Shown: positions 34,864 to 43,281 of the stretch, one piece after another
Numbering within the stretch: the first letter of the stretch is position 1
Layout: each line of letters starts with the position of its first letter
Source: an uncultured Acidimicrobiales bacterium
GTDB lineage: Bacteria > Actinomycetota > Acidimicrobiia > Acidimicrobiales > CADCTF01
Assembly (NCBI GenBank): GCA_902805655.1
Contig: CADCTF010000087.1
Span: 1-64,000 of the forward strand
Reading direction: 5' to 3'
DNA length: 64,000 nt
Notes under the pieces: model-generated
The model's input: the letters and a program-made list of their open reading frames with translations, nothing else
The model's database searches: none
Told to the model about the DNA's origin: nothing
Translations under genes and position numbers: made by a program

Positions 34864-35463
34864 CTACCGCGCGACCTTGAGCGGCGTACGGGCTGCAGTG
34901 AGAGCGTTGATGCCCGTTGTGCCACAAGCGCGGAGAGCGAGGGCGGCCGCGGTCAGCGTGGTGCCGGTGGTGACGACGTCGTCGACCAGGATCACCGGGC
35001 CGCGAGCTCGGCGCTTCGCGGCGTAACGGGGAGCATCCGCCCGCCGCTCCAGCGCGCTCCTACCGGTGCTGGTGCCGCCGCCAGAACGCACCAGCAGTGG
35101 CCGCACCGGCCGGCCGAGGTTGCGAGCTACGGCCCGGGCCAGCACCTCGGCCTGATCGAACGAGCGCCGACGGCGACGCTCGCCGGTGGTGGGCGCCCAC
35201 GTGACCACGGCGCTCCCGACGATGGCCGGGTCGACGAGCGCAGCCATCCCTTCGGCGAGCCACGCCACCGCGCTTCTCGCGTTGCGGTACTTCAACCGGG
35301 CGAGCAGCTCCCGACCGGTGCCGGCGTACGCGAGCAACGACCAGCAGCAGTCGAGCCCTGGCGGCACGGCCAGTCGCGGAGCGGGTCGGAGCTCGGCCCA
35401 GCACCGCTGGCAAGGAGCCGGCCCGGGGCGGCAGCAGACGGGGCAGGCCGACGGGAGGAGCAT
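34864..35463 (-). CDS. comF: ComF-family phosphoribosyltransferase-like protein
   Basis: A 199-residue protein with an N-terminal Cys cluster (CPVCCRPG and CQRCW, likely zinc) and a C-terminal type I phosphoribosyltransferase domain with the PRPP loop [38 protein letters not shown] is the ComF signature. In competent bacteria ComF helps take up DNA; its biochemical role is unclear. TACCTT lies 7 nt before the ATG. No other competence gene is in the window. Confidence 0.88.
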   Translation of the reverse strand: MLLPSACPVCCRPGPAPCQRCWAELRPAPRLAVPPGLDCCWSLLAYAGTGRELLARLKYRNARSAVAWLAEGMAALVDPAIVGSAVVTWAPTTGERRRRRSFDQAEVLARAVARNLGRPVRPLLVRSGGGTSTGRSALERRADAPRYAAKRRARGPVILVDDVVTTGTTLTAAALALRACGTTGINALTAARTPLKVAR

Positions 35464-35470
35464 CGGCGGG

Positions 35471-35476
35471 AAGGTA
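35471..35476 (-). promoter_or_regulatory. Putative leaderless -10 element of comF
   Basis: On the minus strand TACCTT, preceded by GGT, lies 7 nt before the comF ATG with no ribosome site. The gap to the upstream protease gene is only 45 nt. Confidence 0.35.
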
Positions 35477-35508
35477 ACCGGGTGGTGTGACGCTCCCGGG
35501 CCTCGACG

Positions 35509-36234
35509 TCAGGTGACGAGGGGGATGACGGCGAGGGCGTTGAAGAGGGCGTGGCCGAGGACGAGCGGACCCAGCCGACCGAACTTGATGCCGGCGAAGC
35601 CGAGCACGACGCCGAAGGCCCCCACGCCGAGCACGACGCTCACGTTCTTCGCGCCGAGGCCGGGATCGGAGTGGATCAGGCCGAAGATGGCCGCCTGCAC
35701 CAGGGCGGCGGCGACCACGGCCATCACCGCGTTGAGGGCTCGCTGCACCAGGCCCCGGAAGAAGAGCTCCTCCACCACCGGCGCACCGATCACCGAGGCT
35801 GCGGCCACCGCCCACAGGCCGAGGGTGTTGCCCTTCTGGGCCTCGATGAAGCCGGTGTTGGTGCCGACCAGGTCGGGGAACGGCGAGAGCACCAGGCCGA
35901 CGAGGAACGACGCCGCCACCCCGGCCAGAGCGACGAGCACCCCCCAGCCCAGGTCGGACGATCGGAAGCTCCAGCCCAGGTCGGCCGCCATCGACCCGGA
36001 CCCGAGTCGCTTCGACGCGTACCGAGCTGCGACGACGAGCGGCGTCCAGAACCCGATGAACCCGAACAGCAGCACCAGGGACGAGGTCTCGCGCTGCGTG
36101 ATGCCGTACGCGATGCCGCCGAGGACGGCGGAGAGGAAGAAGCCGCCCAGGAACCCGAGGAGGGCGATGCGCAGAGCGGACGACGGCAGCCTCGGGATGG
36201 GCTCTTCGACTTGTGCTGCTTCGGGTTCGACCAA
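35509..36234 (-). CDS. CPBP-family intramembrane metalloprotease, N-terminus unclear
   Basis: A membrane protease-like protein with about eight helices. The Abi/CPBP motifs are complete: PVVEELFFRG (EExxxR) near residue 160, FGLIHSDPG, and GHALFN near the end. The only nearby start is TTG at 36234, giving 241 residues. The same frame stays open upstream to beyond 36354 and encodes PGPAWRADPSRRHAFRWWDG then EEWTHYV, a DUF2510-like domain often joined to such membrane proteins. No ATG, GTG or TTG begins that part; GTA at 36354 follows a GAGG. The real protein is probably about 40 residues longer. Confidence 0.75.
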   Translation of the reverse strand: MVEPEAAQVEEPIPRLPSSALRIALLGFLGGFFLSAVLGGIAYGITQRETSSLVLLFGFIGFWTPLVVAARYASKRLGSGSMAADLGWSFRSSDLGWGVLVALAGVAASFLVGLVLSPFPDLVGTNTGFIEAQKGNTLGLWAVAAASVIGAPVVEELFFRGLVQRALNAVMAVVAAALVQAAIFGLIHSDPGLGAKNVSVVLGVGAFGVVLGFAGIKFGRLGPLVLGHALFNALAVIPLVT

Positions 36235-36361
36235 GGTGATGACGCCGTTCGAGACGTAGTGGGTCCACTCTTCCCCGTCCCACCACCGGAACGCATGGCG
36301 ACGGGAGGGGTCGGCCCGCCAGGCGGGGCCAGGGGTGGACCGGGGGGCGACTACGTCAGCC

Positions 36362-37402
36362 TCAGGACTGGGCGAGCGCCTGCTTGAGCCCGACCAACGC
36401 CGGGACGGGACCGGGGTCGATGCCCTCCTGGGCGGCCAGGTGGAGCGACATGAAGTCGCCCACGAGGATGAGGTCGAGCAGCTGGGCCAAGTCTCCCTCG
36501 CCCTCGGCGTGGACCTGCTCCACCGAACCGACGACCTCGCGCAGCAGGTCGAAGACCAGCTCGAAGCGGCGCATCACCTGCGGGTGCTCGCTGTCGTGGC
36601 GCAGGGCGACAAGGGTGAACACCTGGCGGGTCACGTCGCCGTGCTGACCCCACCCCACGATCTCGTTGTGGCACAGCTCGGGCTGGGCCGACCAGAACGC
36701 CGGCGCCTTCGCGTTCTCGTTGACCTGGGTCTTCCACCGCTGGGCCGCGGTGGACCCGACCGCTCCACCACCGTGGATGACCGGCATGGTGCGGCCGATC
36801 TTGCGGGCCAGCAGCTGGGCCTCGTTGCCAGGACGGACGAGGCGGTCGCGGCGACGTTGCAGCTGGCTCACGGCCAGGTCGATCCACTGGCTGGCCCCCG
36901 GGAAGAGACCGATCTGCTCGAGCACGACCAGGGGCGGGATGGCCATTGCGCCGAGGGCTGCCCGCGGCTGGACCACCTCGGGCACGGCGATGGTGGGCGC
37001 TCCCCAGCCGGCGGCGAGCTTGCCGAGCTCCCCGCCCTGGGTGACGGCGACGATGCGGGCACCCTGCAGCGCCGCCTCCGTGGCCGCTTCGATGGTCTCC
37101 TCGGTGTTGCCCGACGAGGAGATGGCGAACACGAGCGAGCCCTCGCCGACGAAGGCGGGGAGCTCGTAGCTCTTGACCACGACCACGGGCACCGGCATGA
37201 ACGGGCCGGCCGCAGCGACGAGGACGTCACCGGCGACGCCGCTTCCGCCCATGCCCAGCACGACGACGTGCTCGATGGTGGCGCGGTCGGGCAGGCCGTC
37301 GAGGTCACGGGCGGCACGGCTGGCGTCGGCCACCTGCTCGGGCAGGGCGGCGGCGAGGTCGAACATGCCCTGGGTGTCGAGCACCGGCGCCGGCGAGCTC
37401 AC
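36362..37402 (-). CDS. SIS-domain phosphoglucose/phosphomannose isomerase
   Basis: Interconverts hexose-6-phosphates, feeding mannose metabolism. The 346-residue protein has two SIS domains: the first with VVLGMGGSGVAGD and SSSGNTEETIEA, and the second with the catalytic CHNEIVGW. Bifunctional PGI/PMI enzymes of this type are known from archaea and actinobacteria. It overlaps the Trm112-like gene by four bases, downstream of the phosphomannomutase, so fructose-6-P could go to mannose-1-P. The same gene order is found at Rv3256c-Rv3257c in M. tuberculosis. Confidence 0.85.
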   Translation of the reverse strand: MSSPAPVLDTQGMFDLAAALPEQVADASRAARDLDGLPDRATIEHVVVLGMGGSGVAGDVLVAAAGPFMPVPVVVVKSYELPAFVGEGSLVFAISSSGNTEETIEAATEAALQGARIVAVTQGGELGKLAAGWGAPTIAVPEVVQPRAALGAMAIPPLVVLEQIGLFPGASQWIDLAVSQLQRRRDRLVRPGNEAQLLARKIGRTMPVIHGGGAVGSTAAQRWKTQVNENAKAPAFWSAQPELCHNEIVGWGQHGDVTRQVFTLVALRHDSEHPQVMRRFELVFDLLREVVGSVEQVHAEGEGDLAQLLDLILVGDFMSLHLAAQEGIDPGPVPALVGLKQALAQS

Positions 37403-37644
37403 GACGTGGCCGGCTCGAACGTCGGGCGGATCCCCTCGGCTTCGGCCTTCGCCGTCAGCCGGTCGTGCTCGGCGGAATCCACGGTCTGGGCCTCGTCGAT
37501 CAGCATGATCGGGATGTCACCCGAGATGGCGTAGCGGCGCTTGAGACGCGGGTTGTACAGCGCGTCCTCGTCCTGGAAGTACAGCAGTGGGCCCTTGTCC
37601 TCGGGGCAGGCCAGCACCTCGAGCAGCTTGGGGTTCAGCGCCAT
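37399..37644 (-). CDS. Trm112/YcaR-family small protein
   Basis: An 81-residue protein of the Trm112-like (UPF0434) family. MALNPKLLEVLACPEDKGPL and LKRRYAISGDIPIMLIDEA are the family pattern; only one Cys remains, so the zinc site is incomplete. The ATG overlaps the manB stop (ATGA) and AAGGAGC lies 6 nt before it. Its role here is unknown; relatives act as partners of methyltransferases. Confidence 0.85.
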   Translation of the reverse strand: MALNPKLLEVLACPEDKGPLLYFQDEDALYNPRLKRRYAISGDIPIMLIDEAQTVDSAEHDRLTAKAEAEGIRPTFEPATS

Positions 37645-38984
37645 CAAAGCTCCTTCATGACGGCGAGCACCTCGGCGACGTGGGCTTCCACGGCGGCGTC
37701 GTCACGGGCCTCGAGGTTGAGGCGCAGGAGGGGCTCGGTGTTGGACGGACGGAGGTTGAACCACCAGTCGCCGAGGTCGACGAGCAGGCCGTCGCTCCAG
37801 TCCTGCTCGGCGTCGGCGTAGTGGGCGGCGACCCGGGCGATCACGACCTGGGGGTCGGGCACCTCGGTGTTGATCTCACCCGATGCGGCGTAGCGCTCGT
37901 AGGGCCGACGAACCTCGGAGAGCGGCGCCCCCTCGTGCGACATGAGCTCGAGGATGGTGAGCGCGGCGATGATGCCGGAGTCGGCCCGGAAGTTGTCGAG
38001 GAAGTAGTAGTGCCCGGAGTGCTCGCCTCCGAAGACGGCACCCGTCTCGGCCATGACCGACTTGATGAAGGAGTGCCCGACTCGGGTGCGGATCGGCGTG
38101 CCGCCGTTCTCCCGCACCACCTCGGGCACCGCCTTGGAGCAGATCAGGTTGTAGAGCACGGTGGCGCCCGGCTTCTTGCCCAGCATGGCCTTGGCCACCA
38201 TGGCGGTGGTCAGCGAGCCGGAGACGAGGTTGGCCTGCTCGTCCACCAGGAACACCCGGTCGGCATCCCCGTCGAAGGCCAGGCCGACGTCGGCGCCGGT
38301 CTCGAGCACCCGGGCCTGGAGGTCGCGCAGGTTCTCCGGCTGGATGGGGTCGGCGGGGTGGTTGGGGAAGGTGCCGTCGAGGTCCCCGTACATGATCTCG
38401 AGCTCGACCGGGAGGCCCTTGAAGACCTCCGGGACGATGAGCCCGCCCATGCCGTTGGCCGTGTCGGCCACGACCTTGAGGGGCCGGAGGGCAGAGACGT
38501 CGACGAAGGACCGCACGTGGTCGGCGAAGCGACCGAGGAGGTCCTCCGTGGTGGTGGTGCCCTTCGGCCCGTCGCCGGCCGGCACGCCCACCTCCGCCAT
38601 CTCACGGATCTCGGCCAGGCCCGTGTCCTGCCCGATCGGCTTGGCGCCGGCCAGGCACATCTTGATGCCGTTGTACTGGGCGGGGTTGTGGGAGGCGGTG
38701 AAGATGGCTCCGGGCGCATCGAGGTGGCCCGAGGCGAAGTACAACATGTCGGTCGAGGCCATGCCCAGCTGCACGACGTCGACGCCCTGCTCGGTGACGC
38801 CCTCGGCGAAGGCCGCGCTCAGCTCGACGCCCGAAGGCCGCATGTCCCGGCCGATGATCACCCGAGAGCTGCCTGCGAACCGGGCGAAGGCGGCGCCGAT
38901 GGCCCGGGCGCCGGCGACGTCGAGCTCGCCGGGCGCGAGGCCGCGCACGTCATAGGCCTTGAAGATGCGGTCGAACGCCGTCAT
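37644..38984 (-). CDS. manB: Phosphomannomutase/phosphoglucomutase
   Basis: Converts mannose-6-P to mannose-1-P, the precursor of GDP-mannose. The 446-residue protein has the phosphoserine loop FTASHNPAQYNG (Ser98), metal site DGDADR near 240, sugar-binding GEHSGH and phosphate-binding RPSNTEP. KAYDVRGL opens the protein. It heads a unit with the Trm112-like and SIS isomerase genes; TAGGCT lies 9 nt before the ATG. It may supply the glycan cluster at 52360-63600. Confidence 0.93.
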   Translation of the reverse strand: MTAFDRIFKAYDVRGLAPGELDVAGARAIGAAFARFAGSSRVIIGRDMRPSGVELSAAFAEGVTEQGVDVVQLGMASTDMLYFASGHLDAPGAIFTASHNPAQYNGIKMCLAGAKPIGQDTGLAEIREMAEVGVPAGDGPKGTTTTEDLLGRFADHVRSFVDVSALRPLKVVADTANGMGGLIVPEVFKGLPVELEIMYGDLDGTFPNHPADPIQPENLRDLQARVLETGADVGLAFDGDADRVFLVDEQANLVSGSLTTAMVAKAMLGKKPGATVLYNLICSKAVPEVVRENGGTPIRTRVGHSFIKSVMAETGAVFGGEHSGHYYFLDNFRADSGIIAALTILELMSHEGAPLSEVRRPYERYAASGEINTEVPDPQVVIARVAAHYADAEQDWSDGLLVDLGDWWFNLRPSNTEPLLRLNLEARDDAAVEAHVAEVLAVMKEL

Positions 38985-39018
38985 GAGCGGCGAAGCCTAG
39001 TGGCCGAGGCCTGGGCCG

Positions 39019-40203
39019 CTACCTCGCCAGGACGCGTGCTTCGGAGGACGCGAGGTCGTAGATCCCCCGACCCGCCCAGCGCCGGACCCGGATGAGGTCG
39101 CGGAGCATGCGGCCCGCCTCTACGACCACGTGCACGGTCGATGTCGACGACGACGAGAGGGTGACCGGGACCTCGGCCAACGAGAGGCGGTACCGCTCGA
39201 CCAGGTGGAAGATCTCGACGTCGAAGGCGAAGCCCTCGAGCCGACCGTGGGAGAAGACGATGTGGGCCACGTCGGAGCGAAAGGCCTTGAGGCCGCACTG
39301 CGTGTCGCGGTACTGGCCGAGCAGGACGAGCGACGTCAAGGCGTTGAACACCCGTCCTGTGACCTCCCGGAGCCGGCGGGCCCGCACGAGCGTCGTGGCC
39401 TCGACGTGGCGACGGCTGCCGACCACGACGTCCCATCCGGCCTCGACCTCGGTCAGCAGCCCGAGGATCTGGTCGGGCGAATAGCTGAGGTCGGCGTCGG
39501 TATAGGCGATGGTGCGGCCACGGGCGGCCAGCACGCCGGCTCGCACCGCGCCGCCCTTGCCCTTGTTCTCCGGAAGGACGACCACCCGGTCGGCGCCGGC
39601 CGCCCGGGCGTGCTCGGCGGTGTCGTCGCCGGACCCGTCGTCCACGACGACCACCTCGAGACCGCCGGCCTCGTGCACGTCGGCCAGCGCCGACCGGATG
39701 CCGTGCACCGCCGCCGCGGCCTGCGCGCCCTCGCGGAAGGCGGGGACGACGACGCTGAGCCGCAGGTCGCCCGGCGGGCCCTCGCGCGGCACCCGATCCA
39801 CCTGGTCGGCGCGCACCTTGGGAAGGAGGATGACCCGGTACCCGGCGACCCTCAGCGCGCCGGCGAACAGCAGCGCCACGCCCTTGGCGCAGAGAAGGCC
39901 GACCAAGGTCTCGGTGTCCACCACCTCGGCCAGGCCGCGGAGGACCGCCACGTCGATCGCACCGGCGAGCACGGTCAGCAGGGCGAACGCCGCCGGCTCG
40001 CGCACCCAACGGAAGTACGGGTCACCGGCCGGCGTGAGAAGCCGGCTGATCGTCCAGGAGGCGACGGCGGCCACGGCGATGGCCAGGGGGTCGGCCACCA
40101 CGATCGGCAGGCCGGCGCCGATGCGCAGCAGCGTCAGCAGGCTCACGTCGATCGCGGTGACCAGCAGGCCGACCGCGGTGAAGTGCCGAAGCCGGGCGCT
40201 CAC
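39019..40203 (-). CDS. GtrA-like membrane domain fused to GT2 glycosyltransferase
   Basis: A 394-residue fusion. The first 125 residues hold a GtrA-type unit with four hydrophobic helices, opening with LRHFTAVGLLVTAIDVSLLT; GtrA proteins help move lipid-linked sugars. Residues 145-380 form a DPM1-like GT2 domain: LSVVVPAFREG, VVVVDDGSGDD, YTDADLSYSP (DxD) and DTQCGLKAFRSD. It probably makes a polyprenyl-phosphate sugar and links it to flipping. The GTG start overlaps the stop codon of the large membrane protein upstream. These domains are more often encoded by separate genes. Confidence 0.85.
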   Translation of the reverse strand: MSARLRHFTAVGLLVTAIDVSLLTLLRIGAGLPIVVADPLAIAVAAVASWTISRLLTPAGDPYFRWVREPAAFALLTVLAGAIDVAVLRGLAEVVDTETLVGLLCAKGVALLFAGALRVAGYRVILLPKVRADQVDRVPREGPPGDLRLSVVVPAFREGAQAAAAVHGIRSALADVHEAGGLEVVVVDDGSGDDTAEHARAAGADRVVVLPENKGKGGAVRAGVLAARGRTIAYTDADLSYSPDQILGLLTEVEAGWDVVVGSRRHVEATTLVRARRLREVTGRVFNALTSLVLLGQYRDTQCGLKAFRSDVAHIVFSHGRLEGFAFDVEIFHLVERYRLSLAEVPVTLSSSSTSTVHVVVEAGRMLRDLIRVRRWAGRGIYDLASSEARVLAR

Positions 40204-42611
40204 GGGTGGCGGTCCTGCGGCGTGGAACCGACGGGCAGTGGCTCGCCCTGCGTCGATGAGCCGACGGCCAGCGGCTCCAGCGGCTCGTCCAGCGGCTTCA
40301 GCGGCTCGTCCACGGGGCTGGTCGGCTCTGGCTCCTGCCAGCTCTGCCTGGGCCACAGCCACCCGAGCGCCAAAGCCCCCGCCAAGCCGAGCAGGGTGAG
40401 GACGAGGGCGGCGATGTCGATCGGTGTGCGGCCGTAGTGGAGCTCCACAGACGTGGCGGTGGGCACCACGACCATCAGGTTCGGCGTGATCCTCCACGGG
40501 CCCTGCGCTCCCGAGGTCTTCCAGTTCGGGAAGTACGAGGCGTTCACCACGACGGGGACGCCCGGGCGGTCCACGTCGAAGCTGATCCGGTCGCCGGTGC
40601 TGCGGATGTTGCGCACCTCGACGGGCTGGAGCCGCTGCGGTGCGACGGTCGTGGCCACCTCCGGGTCGGGGACCCGAAGCCAATCAGGAGGGCCGCCGGT
40701 CGCCAGCGGCACGTCCCACCTCTGCTCGTCCTGGAACCAGGCCACGGCTGCCTCGAGCCAGCCCTCCTTCCCGGAGAGCCCGTCCGTGGCCACGACCGGC
40801 TGATGCTCGAGTGGTTCGACGAGGGCTGCGCCCACGACCTCGTACACCTCCCAGGACCGGTCCTCGAGGCCGGTGTCGTACTGCACAGGTCTCGGCTGGG
40901 TGGTGGCGAGCAGCCGCAGACCCGCCTGCGCCCGCGCCTGGGCCTGGGCCCCGGGCGATGTCGCCAGGTAGTACTTCACGCCCAGCAGGCGCATGTGGGC
41001 GACGCCCCGGGCCAGGTCGAGGGGGCGGTAGGGCAGGTCCCGCATGGCGCTCGACGGGGCGGTGGAGACCTCGGACTGCAAGAGGAAGTGGTACGGCACG
41101 GTGGCCGACGACTCGAAGAACAGCCCCTCCATCGAGCCGATGCACCCGTCGGTCCAGTACGGCAGGAGCATGAGACCCATGGGCGTGCCGAACCGGTTGA
41201 GCTCGGACTCGTACTCCCACATGGCCCGCCCGCAACCCTGGGTCTGGCCGAGGGACCCCATCGTGGTGATGACGTCGTGGTACTCGCCGTAGGCGGGCTT
41301 GCGCTCGTACCCCGAGTAGTTCCACTCGGCCCAGTACTGAACGAAGCTCGGTTCGCTCACGGTGACCATCGACGACGGGAGCCGGCCCAGGGGGGCGGCC
41401 ACGACCATCAGCACGGCCACGGCGGCCACCCCAGCGCCGGCGCTGCGCAGCCCGGTGGAGAGCGACCCGTCCGGAAGGGGGCGCCGGTCGCCGTTCGACG
41501 GGAAGGGCGCCCGACCCGGTGCCGCCGATATCCAGCCCGTCACCAGATGGATGACCTCGGCCACGCCCACGGCGGCGAGCAGGTAGAGGCCGAGGTACCA
41601 GAACGGCAGCAGTCGGGCGTTCCAGATGGCGCCCGCAGGCAGCGCGACGAAGCCCAGCCCCATCATCAGGGTCGTTCCGGCGAGGGCCAGCCCCGCGCCG
41701 CGCCGCCGGATGGCGGCCAGGACGGCCCCCAGGAGCGCCAGCGGAGCCACAACGGTGAAGTGCTGCGTGAGCCCCCGGCTGACGTCGGTGCGGAGGTACG
41801 GCAGCAGGTGCTCGAGGTAGGTGTTCGTCCGCTCCCACCCCATGTCGTTGCTGTAGGGCAGGCGGGCCAGGAAGGGCAGCAGCCAGAAACCGGCGATGGC
41901 CGTACCCGCTCCGCCGATGGCCACGGCGAACAGCCAGGTGCGGCGGTGGCGGGCATGGCAGGCCAGCACGACCAGCGCGCCGACGGCCGCGAACGCCGCC
42001 GGTAGCAGGTGGGTCAGGGCCGTCGCTCCGAGCAGCACCGCCGCGAGGGCCCCGTGACGGCCCGTGCGCAGTGCGCGAGTGAGCACCCCTAGGAAGAGCA
42101 GCGCCAGCGACAGGGCGATGGAGAACGCGAACTCCCCGGCCAGGGTGGCCGCGAGGTTGCCGCCCCAGATGGTGTGGAAGCGGTCGAACAGGAACGGCAC
42201 CGTCGCGACCGCCAGGAGCGGCGGGGCGGGGAACGGCAGGCGCGTCAGCCGGCCGAAGGCCCAGGCCGACACCGGCAAGGAGCCCACGCCGACGATGGTG
42301 ACGAGCTTGAAGGCGACGTTGTAGGGCAGCCCGGCGAGGTCGAGCCCGACCACGAGGAGGCTCGGGAGCGGGAAGTAGAAGTGGTACGCGGGGAAGCCGA
42401 GGTACCAGTCGGGCGTCCAGCCGGTGACCCGCCCCTGCGGCAGCAGGTGGTCACGCAGGTACGCCGGCCCCCACACGTGGGCGCCCATGTCGCCACCGGT
42501 GGCCGTGGTGTCGGCGAAGACCAGCTCGAGGTGCAGGTGGGCGAGGACGAACGCCACCGAACCCACCACGAGCAGTGCGGTCAGGAGGGAAGAAGGGGAC
42601 GGGCGACGCAC
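40200..42611 (-). CDS. Large polytopic membrane protein, PTPS-related/YfhO-like
   Basis: An 803-residue protein with about 12 N-terminal helices (to residue 415), a long outer domain (430-755) and a last helix with a repetitive PLKPLDEPLEPLAVGSSTQG-type tail. TATGGDMGAHVWGP in the first outer loop and FWYLGLYLLAAVGVAEVIHL in the core resemble GT-C-like transferases of the PTPS-related family. I chose the GTG at 42611; frames reaching further run through the separate zinc-ribbon gene. It is co-translated with the GtrA-GT2 fusion, so it may use the lipid-linked sugar made there. It is a relative of the protein at 31684-33627. Confidence 0.72.
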   Translation of the reverse strand: MRRPSPSSLLTALLVVGSVAFVLAHLHLELVFADTTATGGDMGAHVWGPAYLRDHLLPQGRVTGWTPDWYLGFPAYHFYFPLPSLLVVGLDLAGLPYNVAFKLVTIVGVGSLPVSAWAFGRLTRLPFPAPPLLAVATVPFLFDRFHTIWGGNLAATLAGEFAFSIALSLALLFLGVLTRALRTGRHGALAAVLLGATALTHLLPAAFAAVGALVVLACHARHRRTWLFAVAIGGAGTAIAGFWLLPFLARLPYSNDMGWERTNTYLEHLLPYLRTDVSRGLTQHFTVVAPLALLGAVLAAIRRRGAGLALAGTTLMMGLGFVALPAGAIWNARLLPFWYLGLYLLAAVGVAEVIHLVTGWISAAPGRAPFPSNGDRRPLPDGSLSTGLRSAGAGVAAVAVLMVVAAPLGRLPSSMVTVSEPSFVQYWAEWNYSGYERKPAYGEYHDVITTMGSLGQTQGCGRAMWEYESELNRFGTPMGLMLLPYWTDGCIGSMEGLFFESSATVPYHFLLQSEVSTAPSSAMRDLPYRPLDLARGVAHMRLLGVKYYLATSPGAQAQARAQAGLRLLATTQPRPVQYDTGLEDRSWEVYEVVGAALVEPLEHQPVVATDGLSGKEGWLEAAVAWFQDEQRWDVPLATGGPPDWLRVPDPEVATTVAPQRLQPVEVRNIRSTGDRISFDVDRPGVPVVVNASYFPNWKTSGAQGPWRITPNLMVVVPTATSVELHYGRTPIDIAALVLTLLGLAGALALGWLWPRQSWQEPEPTSPVDEPLKPLDEPLEPLAVGSSTQGEPLPVGSTPQDRHP

Positions 42612-42672
42612 GACGGCCCATGTTGCCTCGAATGTCCGCGGTCCCGGGGCCAGCGCGGCGGAGCGACTCAGC

Positions 42673-42843
42673 TCAGCGGCGAACGGTCGCGAGGTCGAGG
42701 ACGTCGGGCAGGTCGATGACCGCGCCTTCGTCGTCCCACCAGCGGGTGTCACACTTCGAGCAGCTGTGCAGCGTCACGGTTCGGCCGGCGATCTTCACGG
42801 CGATCTCTACGAGCCGCTGGGCACGGCACTTGGGGCAGGACAT
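42673..42843 (-). CDS. Small zinc-ribbon protein, 56 residues
   Basis: A short gene with a good GGAGGA ribosome site 6-7 nt before the ATG at 42843. The protein opens MSCPKCRAQRLVEIAVKIAG and has a second Cys pair in HSCSKCDTRWWDDEG, so it should bind one zinc. It ends in DLPDVLDLATVRR. It lies between DUF3499 and the large membrane protein, all on the minus strand. It may be a transcription-related zinc ribbon, but this is not certain. Confidence 0.7.
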   Translation of the reverse strand: MSCPKCRAQRLVEIAVKIAGRTVTLHSCSKCDTRWWDDEGAVIDLPDVLDLATVRR

Positions 42844-42945
42844 GGGTGCTTCCTCCAGTTCGCAGGCCCTCCACGACCCTGCTCCCTGTTCATCGGCGCG
42901 CGCGCGCAGCTCCTTGAGCCGCTGCCTCCGGAACGCCTCGGGAGC

Positions 42946-43179
42946 CTAGGAGGCCACCGAGGCGCGGAGGGGGATGATCGGCGTCCGCCGGTCGTCGAGC
43001 ACCCAGCCGAGCGGCACGCCTTGGTGCTCGGAGTGGCGGACGCAGAGGTCGTAGCCCGTGGGATCGGGCTCCTCGTCCAGGTTGTCCATCCACACCTGGC
43101 GGTCGAGGTAGTGAAAGGTGAGGGTGGCCACGGCTGCCGCCCCGCAGCCGGGACGGGCGCACAGGCGGGAGCGGTCCAT
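42946..43179 (-). CDS. DUF3499 family protein
   Basis: A 77-residue protein of a family limited to actinobacteria. MDRSRLCARPGCGAAAVATL has a CxxxxC pair, with another Cys in YDLCVRHSEH, so zinc binding is likely. GWVLDDRR is the conserved C-terminal part. In M. tuberculosis its relative Rv3258c lies next to manB, and here manB is about 4 kb away in the same direction. TACCGT lies 7 nt before the ATG. Function is unknown. Confidence 0.85.
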   Translation of the reverse strand: MDRSRLCARPGCGAAAVATLTFHYLDRQVWMDNLDEEPDPTGYDLCVRHSEHQGVPLGWVLDDRRTPIIPLRASVAS

Positions 43180-43186
43180 GGCCGGA

Positions 43187-43192
43187 ACGGTA
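43187..43192 (-). promoter_or_regulatory. Putative leaderless -10 element of the DUF3499 gene
   Basis: On the minus strand TACCGT, preceded by GG, lies 7 nt before the ATG at 43179. No ribosome site is present. Confidence 0.4.
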
Positions 43193-43269
43193 CCGAGCGA
43201 GGTCGCCGCGGCGGTGGATAGCCTGTGCAGGGCCGCGTCCGGCCGACCGTCGTTCGCAGGGGTGGCGCC

Positions 43270-43275
43270 TACGAT
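43270..43275 (+). promoter_or_regulatory. Putative leaderless -10 element of ftsH
   Basis: TACGAT lies 6 nt before the ftsH ATG, with no ribosome site. No clear -35 hexamer is visible at 16-18 nt spacing, so the call rests on the -10 position and its recurrence in the window. Confidence 0.45.
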
Positions 43276-43281
43276 GGGCAC

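Noticed and set aside
36351-36887. A 178-codon open frame on the minus strand inside the SIS gene
   Set aside because: It is out of frame with the SIS isomerase, Arg/Pro/Gly-rich and without motif. The SIS frame has complete active-site motifs.
42612-42752. A 47-codon N-terminal extension of the large membrane protein
   Set aside because: It overlaps the zinc-ribbon gene at 42673-42843 in another frame, is polar and low-complexity, and has no family support.
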